The notes under the pieces are model-generated. The model was not told where the DNA came from. It did not search any database and saw only the letters and a program-made list of their open reading frames with translations. A stretch of DNA of 64,000 nt from positions 310,001-374,000 of the forward strand of contig JASVEC010000010.1 in assembly GCA_030770535.1 (NCBI GenBank), given 5' to 3'. This document shows, one piece after another, positions 11,286 to 23,895 of the stretch. A program made the translations under genes and the position numbers. The DNA comes from Batkoa obscura. Taxonomy: Eukaryota; Entomophthoromycota; Entomophthoromycetes; Entomophthorales; Batkoaceae. Every line of letters begins with the position of its first letter. Position 1 is the stretch's first letter.

Positions 11286-12917
11286 TTATGATTTTTTACA
11301 TTTTTCTAAATCGTAACTAGGTTTTTTATATCCCGCTAATTCCCATGTGGTCCAATTCTTATTATAATAGGCATTACGATGTTTATCAATATAATCCGTT
11401 GTGGGGTAATTTGGAGGATCACAAGTGATAGATATACGGTCTGGGTGTTGGTAAATTCTTACATAGTCAATCAAAAAGTGGCCAGGAAATTTAAGGTCAG
11501 AAGAAATTTTTGAAAAATCTTCTGATAAGGCCAAATTTAGAATTAGATACATTGGTTCTTCTGGTATCAATCTTTTATCGACCTTAGAATCCTTGTTGGC
11601 TGCAATGGCACTTGCTTTGATGGTCCATGTAGGTTTGTTATCAATAAGCCAGGTGATATAACCATCATCTCCAGGCTCATATTCGACTGAGAAAGTAATG
11701 AAATCAGTACCAGAATAAATATTTGATGGTAAGCTAGATAATGCAGAGACAGCTTGTTGTAAAGGTCCACCATTATATGTATTTAATGTGGTTTTAAAAT
11801 CCGGAAAGAATTGAGTTCCAGCTGGGTTAACAGTACGTCCTTTATCAAATGGAGCTAACTGAAATGACTGTGAGACTTCACCCCCTTTAGAGTGGGATGA
11901 TAAAGCTTCAATAATATCTATCTCTGGCGCTCCTCTACCCGTACCTGGAGAAGGATGATCTTCACCATCACATACACATTTATTTAACTTCTGTCCTATT
12001 AAGCCGGATATGGTTTTATCTCCTTGATCTGGTTTAACTCCTTGATCACAAGTATCATAAGAATAGGGCCATAATCCATCAGTAGTTGATTTATATCCAC
12101 TAATAATAATTTAGAATACACCAAACTTTAATATACTAAACTTACGCCCTTCCAAGGTTACCTAACATCCAAGCACCTGGCCAAAAACCAGAGGTATGTG
12201 GATCACCAGGTAAAGACACAGACACTATAATTGAATATTAGCTATTACCCATTTAATATAAATAAATTGTTACTCTCAATTCTTCCACCCTTAAAGCAAA
12301 GTTTGTTCCATGATTGTAACATAGCAGAAGAATATTTCAAGTCCCCAACTGGCTTATCTTCAGCTGTTATGACTAAATAACCTTGCTCAGTAGATGCGTA
12401 GTCAGGTTTATAGTATTCAGCATCCTGGGTACCTTCATACCAAAGATCAACTGCTTCCCTATTTAATTATATAAGTATATAATATAATAATACCAAGCTT
12501 TGTATATTACCAAACTGGGTCATCACCTGGATAAAATGTCCTTCCAGATTCATTAAATTCATCAGAGAACGCTAATTTCCATTCTTCATTAGTAGATGAA
12601 ATTATCGTTTTTTTATCATCTGGTGTGTCTGGATCAATCAGTACCAGCTTTTTCTTAACTGGTATCGGCCCTTTAGTAGCCTCAATCATAATGTCTTCCC
12701 TGGTCTTTGGTTTACCCTTTGATGGTGCATCCTTATTATCTGCTACCACTTTATTGATATGTTGGACTACAGGTATAACAATCATTAGAGATATTATACC
12801 AAGGAATATAAAAGCAAATATGAATCCAGTACAGAAACATTGCTTTGAAAACCGACTAAGTTTCTTACGAGGCTTCTTTCCGGCCTCGGCATGATCTTCT
12901 ACATTCATATACGACAT
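11286..12917 (-). CDS. KRE6/SKN1-family beta-glucan synthesis protein (GH16-like)
   Basis: Four exons (12917-12511, 12458-12274, 12224-12146, 12099-11286), introns 46-52 nt, phases closing: 494 aa. It is a type II membrane protein: cytosolic basic tail, signal anchor at about residues 29-51 (CTGFIFAFIFLGIISLMIVI), then a lumenal GH16-fold domain. Family hallmarks are SGFWPGAWMLGNLGRAGY, DGLWPYSYDTCD and the catalytic-type motif EIDIIE at residues 283-288 (Glu283, Asp285, Glu288; 11924-11907). Yeast Kre6/Skn1 act in beta-1,6-glucan assembly in the secretory pathway. This protein is shorter than those (720-771 aa) because its cytosolic N-terminus is short. The last exon contains no in-frame ATG upstream of the conserved C-terminal part. 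Confidence 0.93.
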
Positions 12918-15900
12918 CTTTTATAACTTTAAAAAAACAAAAAAAATAATGAATGAACAAAGAAATAAAACAATATAACAAAAACAAATTGATTGTATTC
13001 AAATTAAATTTTGTATTGAATTAATTAAATGTCTAATTCAAGAACTTTTCATTACACCTTTTAACATGATTCAGCGGGGACAGCGGCCAATTAAATTAAG
13101 AATATATCTTGGCACTTAAACTGATTTGGTTTTGAAAGTTACCCGCTACTGAACAGTTACCTCTTTTGTCTTTTCCTAATTGTGGCTTGAATTAATAGTA
13201 TCTTTCTTCATTTTACCCCATTTAACTGCTTAATTTTTATTTAAAGGATGTGAGAATAAACTATCAAGCATTATTGGTCAACTTTGTAACTTAATAACCA
13301 GAATTTATTAGATTTTGTTTGTTTAACGAATGATACCAAGGGTATGATATAAAATAATGAATTCATTGGGCCGCTGTTATCTACAAGTTCAGTCAGCTTT
13401 TCATTAAATGTTGAAATCTCCTGTTTACTTCTAAAAGTCTTAATCGATCATATTCCGATGACAATACGTTAGAATAATTCCTTTTATCACTTTACCTTAT
13501 CACTGGAACGGATTCTATTATAAGTTTGATTGGTTTACTAATCATAAAGTATCTACAGAGGTTTTAATTCATTATTTTTGGTAATAATCTATTTATTGGA
13601 GTAACTTATTAGATAACTATTTTTAATTCATTGCAAAATTTATAGAATAATTACACAATCATTGATCAATGTACTATAATACAATAATCCCTTTTTACTC
13701 TACTGCTTAAAGATAGCTAATTGAAGTTAGCTGATTATTTTAATATTTTTAAACTGCTATTCAAGTGTTCTCACTTCACAGCTGATTTATTATGCTAAAT
13801 TATAAAAGTTCTAAAATTTCACTATCCCTTTATTTTTGAGGTTAAACAATCGAAAAATCACAGGGATTTAGCTCAAGTGATTTATTGCACTTTTTGCGCT
13901 TTGCCTAAAAAGTTGTTAAGTTTATTTATTTAAAAAGAATAATTTATTATTAAAAATCCTCTAAGCTTAACTTTATTAAAAAATCCAAAACTACAGAATA
14001 ATTTATTATATTTATAAATAAGTTTTATATATTATAAATAAATTTTACTTAATTTCTTATTTTATTAATAGAATTATAAAGAGCTTTTATACTTTCATCT
14101 TTCTACTTTGTCAGCACTCATTCTACTTTTGATTTTTTTTATATTTACTGGCTTCAGAAATAAACTGTGCGAACATTTAATTTTAGTAATTAAAACTGAT
14201 TTGAGATAAAGATAATTTCTGAGCAAGCATGTATCTTTTCGCAATTCTCATTTTTGTTTCAAAATGTTCCATAAAAATTTGCTTTAATTTGTTCTGAGTA
14301 ATTCTCAATTTTATTTTGATAAAAAGTGCTTAAGTTTGATAATAGCAATTTTGAGAAAATATAAAACAAGGTTGATTAAATTCATTTTGTTGTATAATTT
14401 TGGGAGGACTTAATTAAACTTCATTTATACACCATTTCCAATCCAATTTTCCTGGGGTGGAAACGCTGTACTAACTAAATTAAGTGAATTACAAATAATG
14501 ATTTTCTTCAATATTTATTGATGCTTTTATACTTTTTATAAGTTAGAATTAATAGTTTTGAATTTAAAAATAAATTTTCTTAAAATAGTTATTTTCTATA
14601 AGAAGCTTTTATAAATAATTATTATATTATAGTTTTTTTAAATCAAAATATAAATATGAAACTAAGCAAAAACTCTAGTCCGATAGTATATTATTTTTAA
14701 TACTGGTTATTTATTATAGCTATTACTATTTAAAGAAATCCTTTAAAAACTTTTTTATAAATCATTGAAATTTTCTTTAATAACTTCAGTTCCTTTATAA
14801 AAAGTGGTAAGAGTACTAAACTGTATTGCCAAAGCTTTTTACTCCAAAATATGGAGATGTATTTTGTATTTAAGAATTTTAGTAACAATTTTTCCACTCA
14901 AATAGTGCTTAAAAAATGGAAAAAGTGATGAAGCCAAAAAAACATCCCATTTAAAGCTTTTTAATGAAAATAGTTCGCTGTTGTGATCTATAATTTCTTA
15001 TACTTTAAATAAAAAGCCATAATTATTTACCTGAAAACAATAGAATTAAAAAGCGTGAATATACTTTTTTTTGAAATACTGCTTTATAATAAGAAAATGA
15101 AAATGAGATGACATTTGAAACTTTTAATGTTTTACATAAAATGCTACAAATAATATTATAAAAGCCTTTTCAATTCAATAAGTTGACAATTTTATTTTAC
15201 ACTACATTAAAAATGAGTAGAAAGTAAAACAAAATGATGCTTCTCTTCTAAGCTTTTGGGCATTTTTCAAAAAAAATTCACATTAGCTTAGATTCCCATA
15301 GTTTTATAAAATTCTTGAAAATTAAAAGCCCAGACCTTTTATTGGTCAAAATAAAAAATTGCTAAAAAAGAAATGTTTTTAAAAAAACAGTTCAAGGGGA
15401 TATCAAGAAGGTTAGTTAAGGAGCATTTTAAAAAAACTTACCCATAGCTCTTTTGAGTATCTCAAACCTTAAAAGCCTCCAGGAAAACTATGAAGGCTTT
15501 TACCCAAACTAATTACCAACTTATAAACTTACTGCTATCTAAAGAAATTCAATCAATTTTGATTGTTCTATTTATCTATATAGAAAAAACACCTGATTTA
15601 ATTAAAATGAAATTTTAAAAATATAGTTAATATTATTGATATCAGTTTATATTAATCCAAGGCATATTGGTTTTTGTGTTTATCAATTTTACTAGCTTGA
15701 ATTGGCATATCATATAACATAGAATGTAGATACAATGATTCTAGCAATTACAACTTGTAATAAAATATTTAATTGAGAATTTCTTAAATCGGTTAAGGGT
15801 AAAGAGGGTAATAAATGTGAGTAAATTACAATAGAACCAAAAAAACAGCAAATAGCAATAACAGAATTTGCAGAAAAAACAATTATTTAGCCTACTTTAA

Positions 15901-16637
15901 TTTCGGCTAATAATATGATTGGTTGTGACTTGTGTATTGATGAAGATGGTGACTTTTACAATCAAATTCAAATATCTTTTCATACACTCTCAACTAATCA
16001 TCTTTATAATCATGAGTGCATGATAAACCAATAAACTGCTAATATCTTTACGATTTATTATATTACCGTTAATTTTAATCCAAAAACTTATTACTTAACT
16101 ACTATTAATTAATTAAAATGGACGATTTATTATGAAAATAAAATATTAATAAAGCCACTATTATCACTATTATACTATTATGATCATTAATATTTACTTA
16201 TATATCTTATAGTACTACATATAATAATACTATTTTTATTAATAAATTAATATTATTAATATTAGTATTAACTTATTTAACTTTGCAATTCTCATATGGA
16301 CCATAATAAAAGCTATTATCCATTTGCCCAAACCAATGATTTAAGTTAAAATCCAAAAATAACAACTGATTAATAAATTCAGCTAATCAATATCTACTAT
16401 TTTTCTAATTTCATCCAATAAAAGTCGACGACAATACCCTCCTCTAAGCCATTTTGAAACCAAAATATCGCTCACTAAAGAATCACAATTTATTCAAGAT
16501 TAGAAAAATGAAAAAAGCAAAATTTATAAATTTATAAATTATAGTTTCTCATTCCATTTCATCTTTCAACTTATCTAAACTGATTTTATCGTACCTGTGC
16601 AGTCAACAACTAACTTGAACCTGAACTATCATTATAA
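12918..16637. other. Long gene-free stretch with one MITE
   Basis: About 3.7 kb without a credible gene. It holds MITE copy 8 at 14849-14951; the rest is AT-rich with short A/T runs. No decayed coding sequence, tRNA or other structured RNA was recognised. Confidence 0.6.
14849..14951 (+). mobile_element. MITE copy 8
   Basis: Forward copy, ATATGGAGATGTATTTTGTA at the left, AAACATCCCATTT at the right. It shares the GTATTTAAGAATTTTAGTAA variant with copy 9 (18218), so these two form a subgroup. Confidence 0.85.
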
Positions 16638-17120
16638 ATGTCGACCTCTGTAAGTAATCCTACCTCAAGAACTACCAACCTTGAACCTATAACTAGTAAC
16701 GCTTTTGATTTAAGTATCAACAAACTCAAGGCATCCAGCTCCAAAGATTTGTGTAAGAAAGTCTTGGTTATCAATTCAATGGACAACATGATGGACCAAA
16801 CGGTAATGAGTCGAGCACAGCTAATGACAAGTAAATTTCGCTCAAAAAAAGAGTGGCGCAAGTACTTATTTGACGAGTTTGTAAACCAAGAAGAGGTTGA
16901 AAAGTTTCAATTGAATACTTGCTTCAAGGTTATAAACAAACCCGCTTATACAATTGATTCTTTATCCTTACTCTTCGATTGCTTACAAATTACCCATAAA
17001 AGAAATGGCAATACTAATAAAGTAAATACTGCCCCATCTCGCTCAGTTAAGAATAGAACTATCGGTAAAGACCGTCGTCCAAAGAGTTTTAAGAATAGTG
17101 GTAAGAGAATTTGCAATTAA
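16638..17120 (+). CDS. Hypothetical protein, 160 aa
   Basis: Single-exon frame starting at the first ATG and ending TAA at 17118. It is not recognised. The N-terminus is Ser/Thr/Asn-rich (probably disordered). The centre carries a dense basic-aromatic segment (TSKFRSKKEWRKYLFDEF) that could be a helical binding region. The tail is strongly basic (KNRTIGKDRRPKSFKNSGK) and could be nuclear-localising; this is inference. No signal peptide or membrane segment. The frame is longer than expected by chance in such AT-rich DNA and its codons are less AT-rich than the flanks. Confidence 0.65.
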   Translation: MSTSVSNPTSRTTNLEPITSNAFDLSINKLKASSSKDLCKKVLVINSMDNMMDQTVMSRAQLMTSKFRSKKEWRKYLFDEFVNQEEVEKFQLNTCFKVINKPAYTIDSLSLLFDCLQITHKRNGNTNKVNTAPSRSVKNRTIGKDRRPKSFKNSGKRICN

Positions 17121-18556
17121 GGGTATGTGAATTGTTATTTATTATAAGTAATAAGGGGATGGCGCTAAGGTGGTAACTTGGCACCATACCCGTTTTTAAT
17201 TGTGAAATATCTTATCGTTTTGAAATTTTATTAATAACTTTGACTTGTGTTTTGTAATAACCTTCTTTCTATTTGTCTCTTCAACTATTAATTAAAAGGT
17301 GATTTTATTTATCTATATCCTATTCTATCCATTCGTTTATTGTAAATTGTGTCTTTATAATAAATATAATTATTATATTAAAATACACGTATTTTTTTAC
17401 TATTTATTTATTATTTATTTATCTAGTGTCAAGTAGTTAAGCTTATATATTCTATTTTACTATAAATATTTTGTAGAGGATAGTTAGTATGATAGGTATA
17501 TCCTTAATACTTTATGTTTAACTATGATGGTATGGCTTCAATAGTATAGACAAAGACAACAACATGATGGTTGATTAGGGGTATCTAAATCATGTGCTTA
17601 GTAAAAAATCAGTCAAAGTTTTATTCTTTGGGTAAATTTTTATATGATATTTTCCCAAAGGAATAAGAAATAAGAAATAAGATAGTTTGAATTAAAGTAA
17701 TACAAAAGAGTAAAATTGAAGTTTGAGCTTTATTTATTAAGTTGTTTAAAGTATTGTTTTAACTCTCTTATTAAAATATTAGTATTATAAGTTAAATCAC
17801 AAATATTATGATGGAAAGACTTTATTAGTAAAATTAATAAAATAAAATTTAAATGTAATAACAGAATTAATAAGAATAGTAGTTTTAACTAGAATCAACG
17901 ATAAATAGAAAATTGAAATAGAATTTTTTTTATGCCTCAATTAAAGACAACTCGTTCTTTATAACTTGGTCATCTGATTGGAAGGTAAATAAAGTAAGAT
18001 TTCATCCTTATATTATTAATTCTTTTTATTAATCAATTTATTTTCTTATTTATTAGATGAACAAAGTTGTACTTTAAATGCGTAGTATTTCTGAGGTTTT
18101 TTAAACTATATTTTATTATCCCTTTTCAAAGTTAAAATGGGTATTATAAATGTAATACTAGCTACTATTTAATTTTAAACTGAGAATGATTTAAAGTTGA
18201 GTAAAATTATTATAATTTGGGGATGTATTTTGTATTTGAGAATTTTAGTAACAATTTTTCCACTCAAATAGTGCTTAAAAAATGAAAAAATGATGAAGCT
18301 AGAAAAAACATCCCCATTTAATAAAGCTTTAATGATAAAATCTTAATTTTCTAGTAATTTCAATTTCAAACTGCGAGAATTTTAGCATGGTCAAATTCCT
18401 ATTAGATCATTTTCTATAAAAAATAAATTGAGAGTAATTTTAGATGACTATCAAAACAGTGACAATCAATGATTATCAAAAAAAATAAAGGGCAATGAAT
18501 TTGAACAAATTTTAGTTTACATTTTTATTTTACGTTATACTGTTATATTTTAAACT
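17121..18556. other. Intergenic stretch with one MITE
   Basis: Contains MITE copy 9 and otherwise AT-rich sequence. A short GC-richer segment at about 17156-17192 just downstream of the 160-aa gene can form a small GGTG/CACC hairpin, possibly part of the 3' UTR. No gene seen. Confidence 0.55.
18218..18319 (+). mobile_element. MITE copy 9
   Basis: Forward copy, TTTGGGGATGTATTTTGTAT at the left and ACATCCCCATTT at the right; interior CCACTCAAATAGTGCTTAAA. Ends near 18319, about 240 bp upstream of the secreted-protein gene. Confidence 0.88.
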
Positions 18557-19426
18557 ATGAAGTCTATTCCTTTTGTCACTCTTGTCTTGCTAAACTTAAT
18601 TGTAGCAGAATCTATTCCTAGTTCTAATACATTTAATAATTTGAACCATGCAGTTGATAATAATCAAATTCAATTTACAGATTCTGAGAATCGAATTTCA
18701 TTTGATGAAAACCATATAAATAAATCAAATTCAGTTACAAAAAGGATATTAAACAATAATAAAAAAGATTCAGATTTATTAGGAGAAGAGGAAGTAGAAG
18801 AGGAAGTAGAAGAGAAAGGAGAGGAGGAAGAGGTAAAAAAAGTCCATGAAAAGAAGGCCAGGCTAAAGTTGCCTGGTTTAAAGCTGTCAGTAAAGTTTAC
18901 CCCAGAAAGACTTGAGGAGCTCCTTAATGGCCAATTTAACTTAAAATTATTTGGCATTAAGCCAGCAGTTACTAATTTGATCTTTAAAACAGCCTTAACT
19001 CAATTTCATAACTTGCAAGTTCATATAGTCGACCTTGGGCTTTCGACTTTTTATAAATTCAATTCTTTTTTTATTGACAACATATTTAGTGTTTATATAA
19101 ACATAGCTGCCCGTCTTACTAAGAATGAAAAACCACAGCAACATCATTTTCTTGAACATCATCCACAATTAGCTGAATACCTTGCAGTTCTCCTCCGCCA
19201 TCATTCTGGGATTTTTAATGGTCGTTTTGGTGGTCATATTAGAAACACTCTTGCAAAGGCCAAGAAAAGATCACCTCAAGCCTATGGAAAATATATTCAA
19301 CATCTCGATAATGTGTTTGCAGATAACCCTATTATTCCTAGCGATATTTATAACAGTATTGTTCATAATGAGGTTGGGGAGGATGGTGGAGAAGTTGTTC
19401 ATGACTTTGAGGATGATAAAATTTAA
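18557..19426 (+). CDS. Predicted secreted protein with acidic repeat
   Basis: Single-exon gene, 289 aa, unrecognised. The N-terminus is a classic signal peptide (MKSIPFVTLVLLNLIVAES). A Ser/Asn-rich linker leads to a Glu-rich low-complexity block at about residues 75-95 with repeated EEEVEE units. The rest is amphipathic and helix-prone, ending in an acidic tail. A KR site (AKKRSPQAYG) could be a Kex2-type cleavage point. No transmembrane segment follows the signal. A secreted or cell-surface role is inferred only from the signal peptide. Confidence 0.72.
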   Translation: MKSIPFVTLVLLNLIVAESIPSSNTFNNLNHAVDNNQIQFTDSENRISFDENHINKSNSVTKRILNNNKKDSDLLGEEEVEEEVEEKGEEEEVKKVHEKKARLKLPGLKLSVKFTPERLEELLNGQFNLKLFGIKPAVTNLIFKTALTQFHNLQVHIVDLGLSTFYKFNSFFIDNIFSVYINIAARLTKNEKPQQHHFLEHHPQLAEYLAVLLRHHSGIFNGRFGGHIRNTLAKAKKRSPQAYGKYIQHLDNVFADNPIIPSDIYNSIVHNEVGEDGGEVVHDFEDDKI

Positions 19427-19768
19427 ATAAAGCTATTTTTACTATATGCCAATAGTGCGGCTTTGTATTATGCCTATGATCCCTTGGAAAATAGATTTTA
19501 AAAATAATTGAAACTATTGTATATAGATAATAAAGTACTAGCAAAAAAATTCTAACTGCTTTTATTGTTGTGATTGTCTCATTTACTTCTTGTATAATTA
19601 AATATCAAATAAAGTTTACATCATTATTTGATATCACACTTTATCGGCTTTAAATTCGTATTGTAAAATATGTTAACTTAAATCAAATTTTAACTATCAC
19701 TTTACACTACCCCCAGCAGTAATAACGATGAATAGCCTACAATCAAATCCTGATTTTTGATCTCAATT
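19427..19768. other. Convergent spacer
   Basis: About 340 bp between two converging genes; AT-rich, no feature seen. Confidence 0.5.
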
Positions 19769-20606
19769 TCAATCCTTGTTAAAGCTCAAACTTTGGTAAG
19801 AGTGGTGTTTATTCAGTCCAGGAAAACCCATAATAGGTTGTGGAGGATTAGGCAAAGAGCTAGCATCCTCAATAAAATCAGAATACTGTACTTGGTTCAA
19901 AGCTGCATTAATTTCCATAGCCAATTCAGCATTTGATCGAAGCTTAGAATTACTTAGCAATGGATTATACGTCCGATCAATGGGACCATCAAAGGAAGGA
20001 TTAGCCAATATTATGGTGGATGTATTAATGCCCCTTATTGTGCTTGCTTGTTGATAATTTTTTATTCTATTTTGGGACATATTGCTAGAACCATAATAAG
20101 ATAAATACAATTCGTCCAAATATTGACGATACGCTTTCCAGTTGCCGCGGATATCATTAGGAGATAATAATTGAGGGATGAAAGAAAGGATTATGTAACA
20201 TAAACCAGAGGAGGCTACAAAGTAGCATGCTATGACATTCATTTCATTGCTCTTTTGATAGATTATTAAGGAGAATAGTATATAACATAGACCTCGCCCT
20301 CGAAAGGTGGATAGGAATCGGAAGTAATGGACGATTAATGGGTCGGTATAGATTTCGTTGATTAGTAATAATAAGCTAAATGCGCTAGAATTTTCTAAGT
20401 TTAGTATCAATTCAAAATTACTATTAATTAATTATTAGTTACCAAGATATCCCATTAAATATAATTACGTTCTCTATCTGACCGATGATGGTTAATATAG
20501 AAGCAGCGGCTATGACTCCATAAACTATAAAATTCCAAAAATTGAACAAGAGCAGTAGAGTATATATATTAAAATAGTTTAATAATTTGGATGTCTTTTG
20601 TTTCAT
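19769..20606 (-). CDS. COPI-associated / TVP15-like Golgi membrane protein
   Basis: Two exons (20606-20443, 20384-19769), intron 58 nt (GTAACT ... branch TACTAAAC ... TTCTAG), 259 aa. Four hydrophobic spans lie in the first half. The family signature FLSTFRGRGLCYILFSLI matches the 'F...GRG.fY...G' block of the COPI-associated protein family, which includes yeast Tvp15 (late Golgi/endosome vesicle membranes). The C-terminal half is cytosolic, hydrophilic and Pro/Asn/Ser-rich, ending in a HHSYQSLSFNKD tail, and is longer than in yeast Tvp15. A much shorter splice (22-nt intron) is also in frame but was rejected because its product disrupts the aligned membrane span. Exact function is unknown in this family. 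Confidence 0.75.
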
Positions 20607-23600
20607 ATCAACTAATTAAAAAAAAGAAATGGTAAGAATGAAAAATCTGTTTTCTTTTGGTTTATTTATTTATTTTTATAACTTTTTATCAACAATGACA
20701 TTTTAGTTCCGTTATTGACCTTTAGCGCTCACTTGCAATTTTAATAAACTTAAAAAAATTGTTGGCCAATCATTTTATATAATTTTCTTAAGTTTAATTT
20801 TTCAAAAAAGAAGATAGAAAATTTGAAGTTCTAGACTAGATTGAAAATTCCAAAGTTTATTAAATACAATGCCACTGTAAACTGATAAACTCGAAGTTAA
20901 ATTGCTTGTTTTTATTTCTTACCCTTATTAAATATACACTTCATGATTTATATATGCCATATTGACCTGTTATTACAAGTAGCAACGTTATCAAATTATA
21001 ATAAAATAATATAAAAATGGACTTAAAATGAATCTTTTAGTTTCGAATAAAGTAAGTTCAAATTTTACCTTCAGTTTTAAACTTTACTTTTTTAAGTGAT
21101 TCCCATTTTTCCCAATTTATGAAAAAATGAATTGTTCATATCTAGTTATAATAATATAACGGATCTACAGTTTTATCCACTTCAAACATACAATTCAAAG
21201 TTTTTATTAATAATCTAAAAACAAAAGGTTTTCTAAAAAAGCTATTCTAAATTTGTGAAATATTGTCAATAAACCAAGACTAAATTTTTGCAATTTTCTC
21301 ACGCTTTTGCAAAAGGTGACGTTCAAAAAGCTACTCCAAATAGAGCATGAGTTAGATGGCAAAGGAAACATGATTAAATATTATGTAGATTTGAAGCTAA
21401 GGTTGAAATATTGGATTTATGTTTTGATTTAGTGATATAATCTTTATGTTATTTTAAGTTAAAAAAACCTATAGAAAATGTAGCAGTGCATTAAAATCTA
21501 CGATTTTTGAAAATTATAAGGATTTCATCATACGTTGATATAATTAGTTACACCTTCAAAGGACTATCTGCTATCAGCTTATATTTATGGAATTTAAATC
21601 TTATAACAAGATTTTAAAAGTACACATCAATGATAGCAGTAATAATTTGTATATAAAAATACTTTATGGAAGATGCTTGAAGAGTCTTTGGATTGATAAG
21701 ACGATCATAAGATTCAGTGAGCTTGCTTCTTATACAAAAGGTTTATAAAATACTATAAGCTAGGAAATTTTACTATTGTCTTAGATGAAACATAGTAAAA
21801 TCATAGGCTATTGCTGTCTAAAAAAGATAACAGTTCTAGAAAGCATTCTTCATTTGATCCTAAGATAGGTAATATAAAGTTTAACATTAAGCTTGTATCT
21901 ATGTTTAAATCCACTAGCTCATTAAATATTACAATAAAAGGAATAATTTTAAGAAGCAAGAGGTAATATAAGGGAATTTATTAAAGAAATCCTCATTAGA
22001 GTCAAAAAAATTAATTAAATAGATATCTCTATCAATCACCAAAATCATTAAATCATAAATAAAAATGTCGAAATACTTTATAAATTCTATGAGATTATAT
22101 TATAAATTTTCTTTTCTTTTCGGATGTTTATTTAATATCAGAAATATGAGCTGAAAATTACAACCAGTTTAATAACTGGTAAGATACGCCAATATATATT
22201 GTTTTTTGTTACATAATACTATAGCGCATGGGGCTCTTTACGTTATTTTTGAATATACTAAAGTCCATTCAGTTTTTTCTATTGGTTTTGCCATTTAGAA
22301 TAATTCCAAAACACCCATTTAATTTTCTTTACATTATAAGCGACATTTAACCAAATAGCCCTAGTTACTTTCTCTAACTTCTTAAAAGTTGTCAAAGCCT
22401 TCCTCTATAGTGACCACCAAATACGATCAACCTAAGCTTATAATTAAAATCACCACTCCAAATGGTATTGAATCAACTATCAGCCCCTATAAGAGTTTAA
22501 AAACTGAATGTATTCTTAGTGAGGTAAAAACTTAAATAGGATGGTTTATCCGACACTCACATTCTTTCCGAAGGGATTACTACCATTAAAGTTTTCATTT
22601 TCAGAACTAAAGGACGAATCTGATAAAAGAGCCAGAAATAAACTTTTATTCGTTTTTTTACCAACTACTGGCACTATAAGTCTTAGTATTGATTTTTTAC
22701 AAATATAATCTTATCCATACTCATACCTTTGTTAATATTTTCAAAATTTATTCTTTAAGTCTCGATTTTACTATAGCCTAAAATGGGTGTACTTGCTAAT
22801 AATTAATCCGGTTTGATTTTAGAAAACGTGCTGTGATTAAAACCAATGATCCATCGACTTATTTCCATTATTATTTCAGTACCATCAGTTATCAAGAACT
22901 CGCGAATACACATGTTAAAGTTACTGTCAAACTTCTGAGAGTAGGAAAATCGCTGTCAACTTGATTGAGCACGAAGTTGGTGCCAAACATTTCATTGAAC
23001 TTAGTGGCTTTATTAAGGATAAAATCAGAAACCTTGGCAAACTTGGTTTAGCTTGTACTTAAAAGGGTATATAAGGAATTAAGCTTGTTGGTGCTGGGCC
23101 ATTTGTTACTACTAGGGTTAATGAACGATCCCATAAAAGAGGCTTTAGCTTTACTTTTAGAAACTAATTTTTAGTATCAAAATAAAACATACTATTTTAA
23201 CATAACAAAACTCTATCGTTTTATTTGCATCAATAACAGCTAATTATATTATATAAAACTTAAAAGTATATTTAAAAAAGCGGTAACAAATGATTAAAAA
23301 TAGTTATAATCTTCTTTACCATCTTATATTTGTTATTTTGGAGTAACAAATACTATCTTAGTAACTTGCTTTTTAGTAAGCATTTATAGTTTAACAAAAG
23401 AATTAGATTTAAAATGTCTATCAAAGATTATAATAAACAGCTGTTGATAAAAACCTTCAATATTTTTAATAATTGATTAAGTTTTACACTTGATGATAAA
23501 TCTGATTTACTACTATCTAAAGTAGTTCATATGTAATTAAAAGGTAATTAAATTAAAGGGTAAAATACATAATGTGTTGATTTTAAGTTAAAAGCAAAAC

Positions 23601-23895
23601 AATGGATTTAGTTTTCTTTTAGATACCTTATTAGTGATTTATCTTTTTTGACCTGAAAACTACATATTTAGTATAATTGAAATTGTGGTTAGGATGCTCA
23701 TAAGTGACAATCATGCTTGCATTATTATAGTTCATACAACTTTGTATAGACAAGCATGTATTTTTAATAACGTCATATAAATTTCTTGCTATTCTGACGT
23801 TCAAAGCTGAGCCATTAGCAACTTTTCGTACCTATTAAGAGGAGTCGTTATTATGTTTAAATATTACATATCCATTCAATACCCCATTACTATTT
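20607..23895. other. Gene-poor stretch with decayed coding-like sequence
   Basis: No intact gene. Between about 21270 and 23170 (plus strand) base composition rises and several short open stretches appear, such as around EHELDGKGNMIKYYV (21340), SSRKHSSFDPKIGN (21840), and in 22390-23170 around PKLIIKITTPNGIE and GAGPFVTTRVNERSHKRG. They are separated by multiple breaks. They look like one or two long-dead genes or a mobile-element fossil. The family is not recognised, so neither origin nor age can be given. Confidence 0.5.
22390..23170 (+). pseudogene. Decayed coding fragment, family unknown
   Basis: Codon-like composition and several protein-like stretches in different frames, broken in a number of places. 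The last part, just before 23168, is the best preserved. Could be an old host gene copy or a mobile-element remnant; nothing diagnostic is left that I can name. Confidence 0.4.

Noticed and set aside
17156-17192. GC-richer hairpin-like segment suspected as a structured RNA
   Set aside because: Stem is only about 4-5 bp and no known RNA signature is present; more likely 3' UTR.
18670-18957. Ser-rich minus-strand frame
   Set aside because: Antisense shadow of the Glu-rich block of the secreted-protein gene.
20385-20443. A 22-nt intron in the COPI-associated gene (GTAACT...AATAG)
   Set aside because: It is in frame, but the 58-nt intron with a TACTAAAC branch site gives a better membrane span and family alignment.
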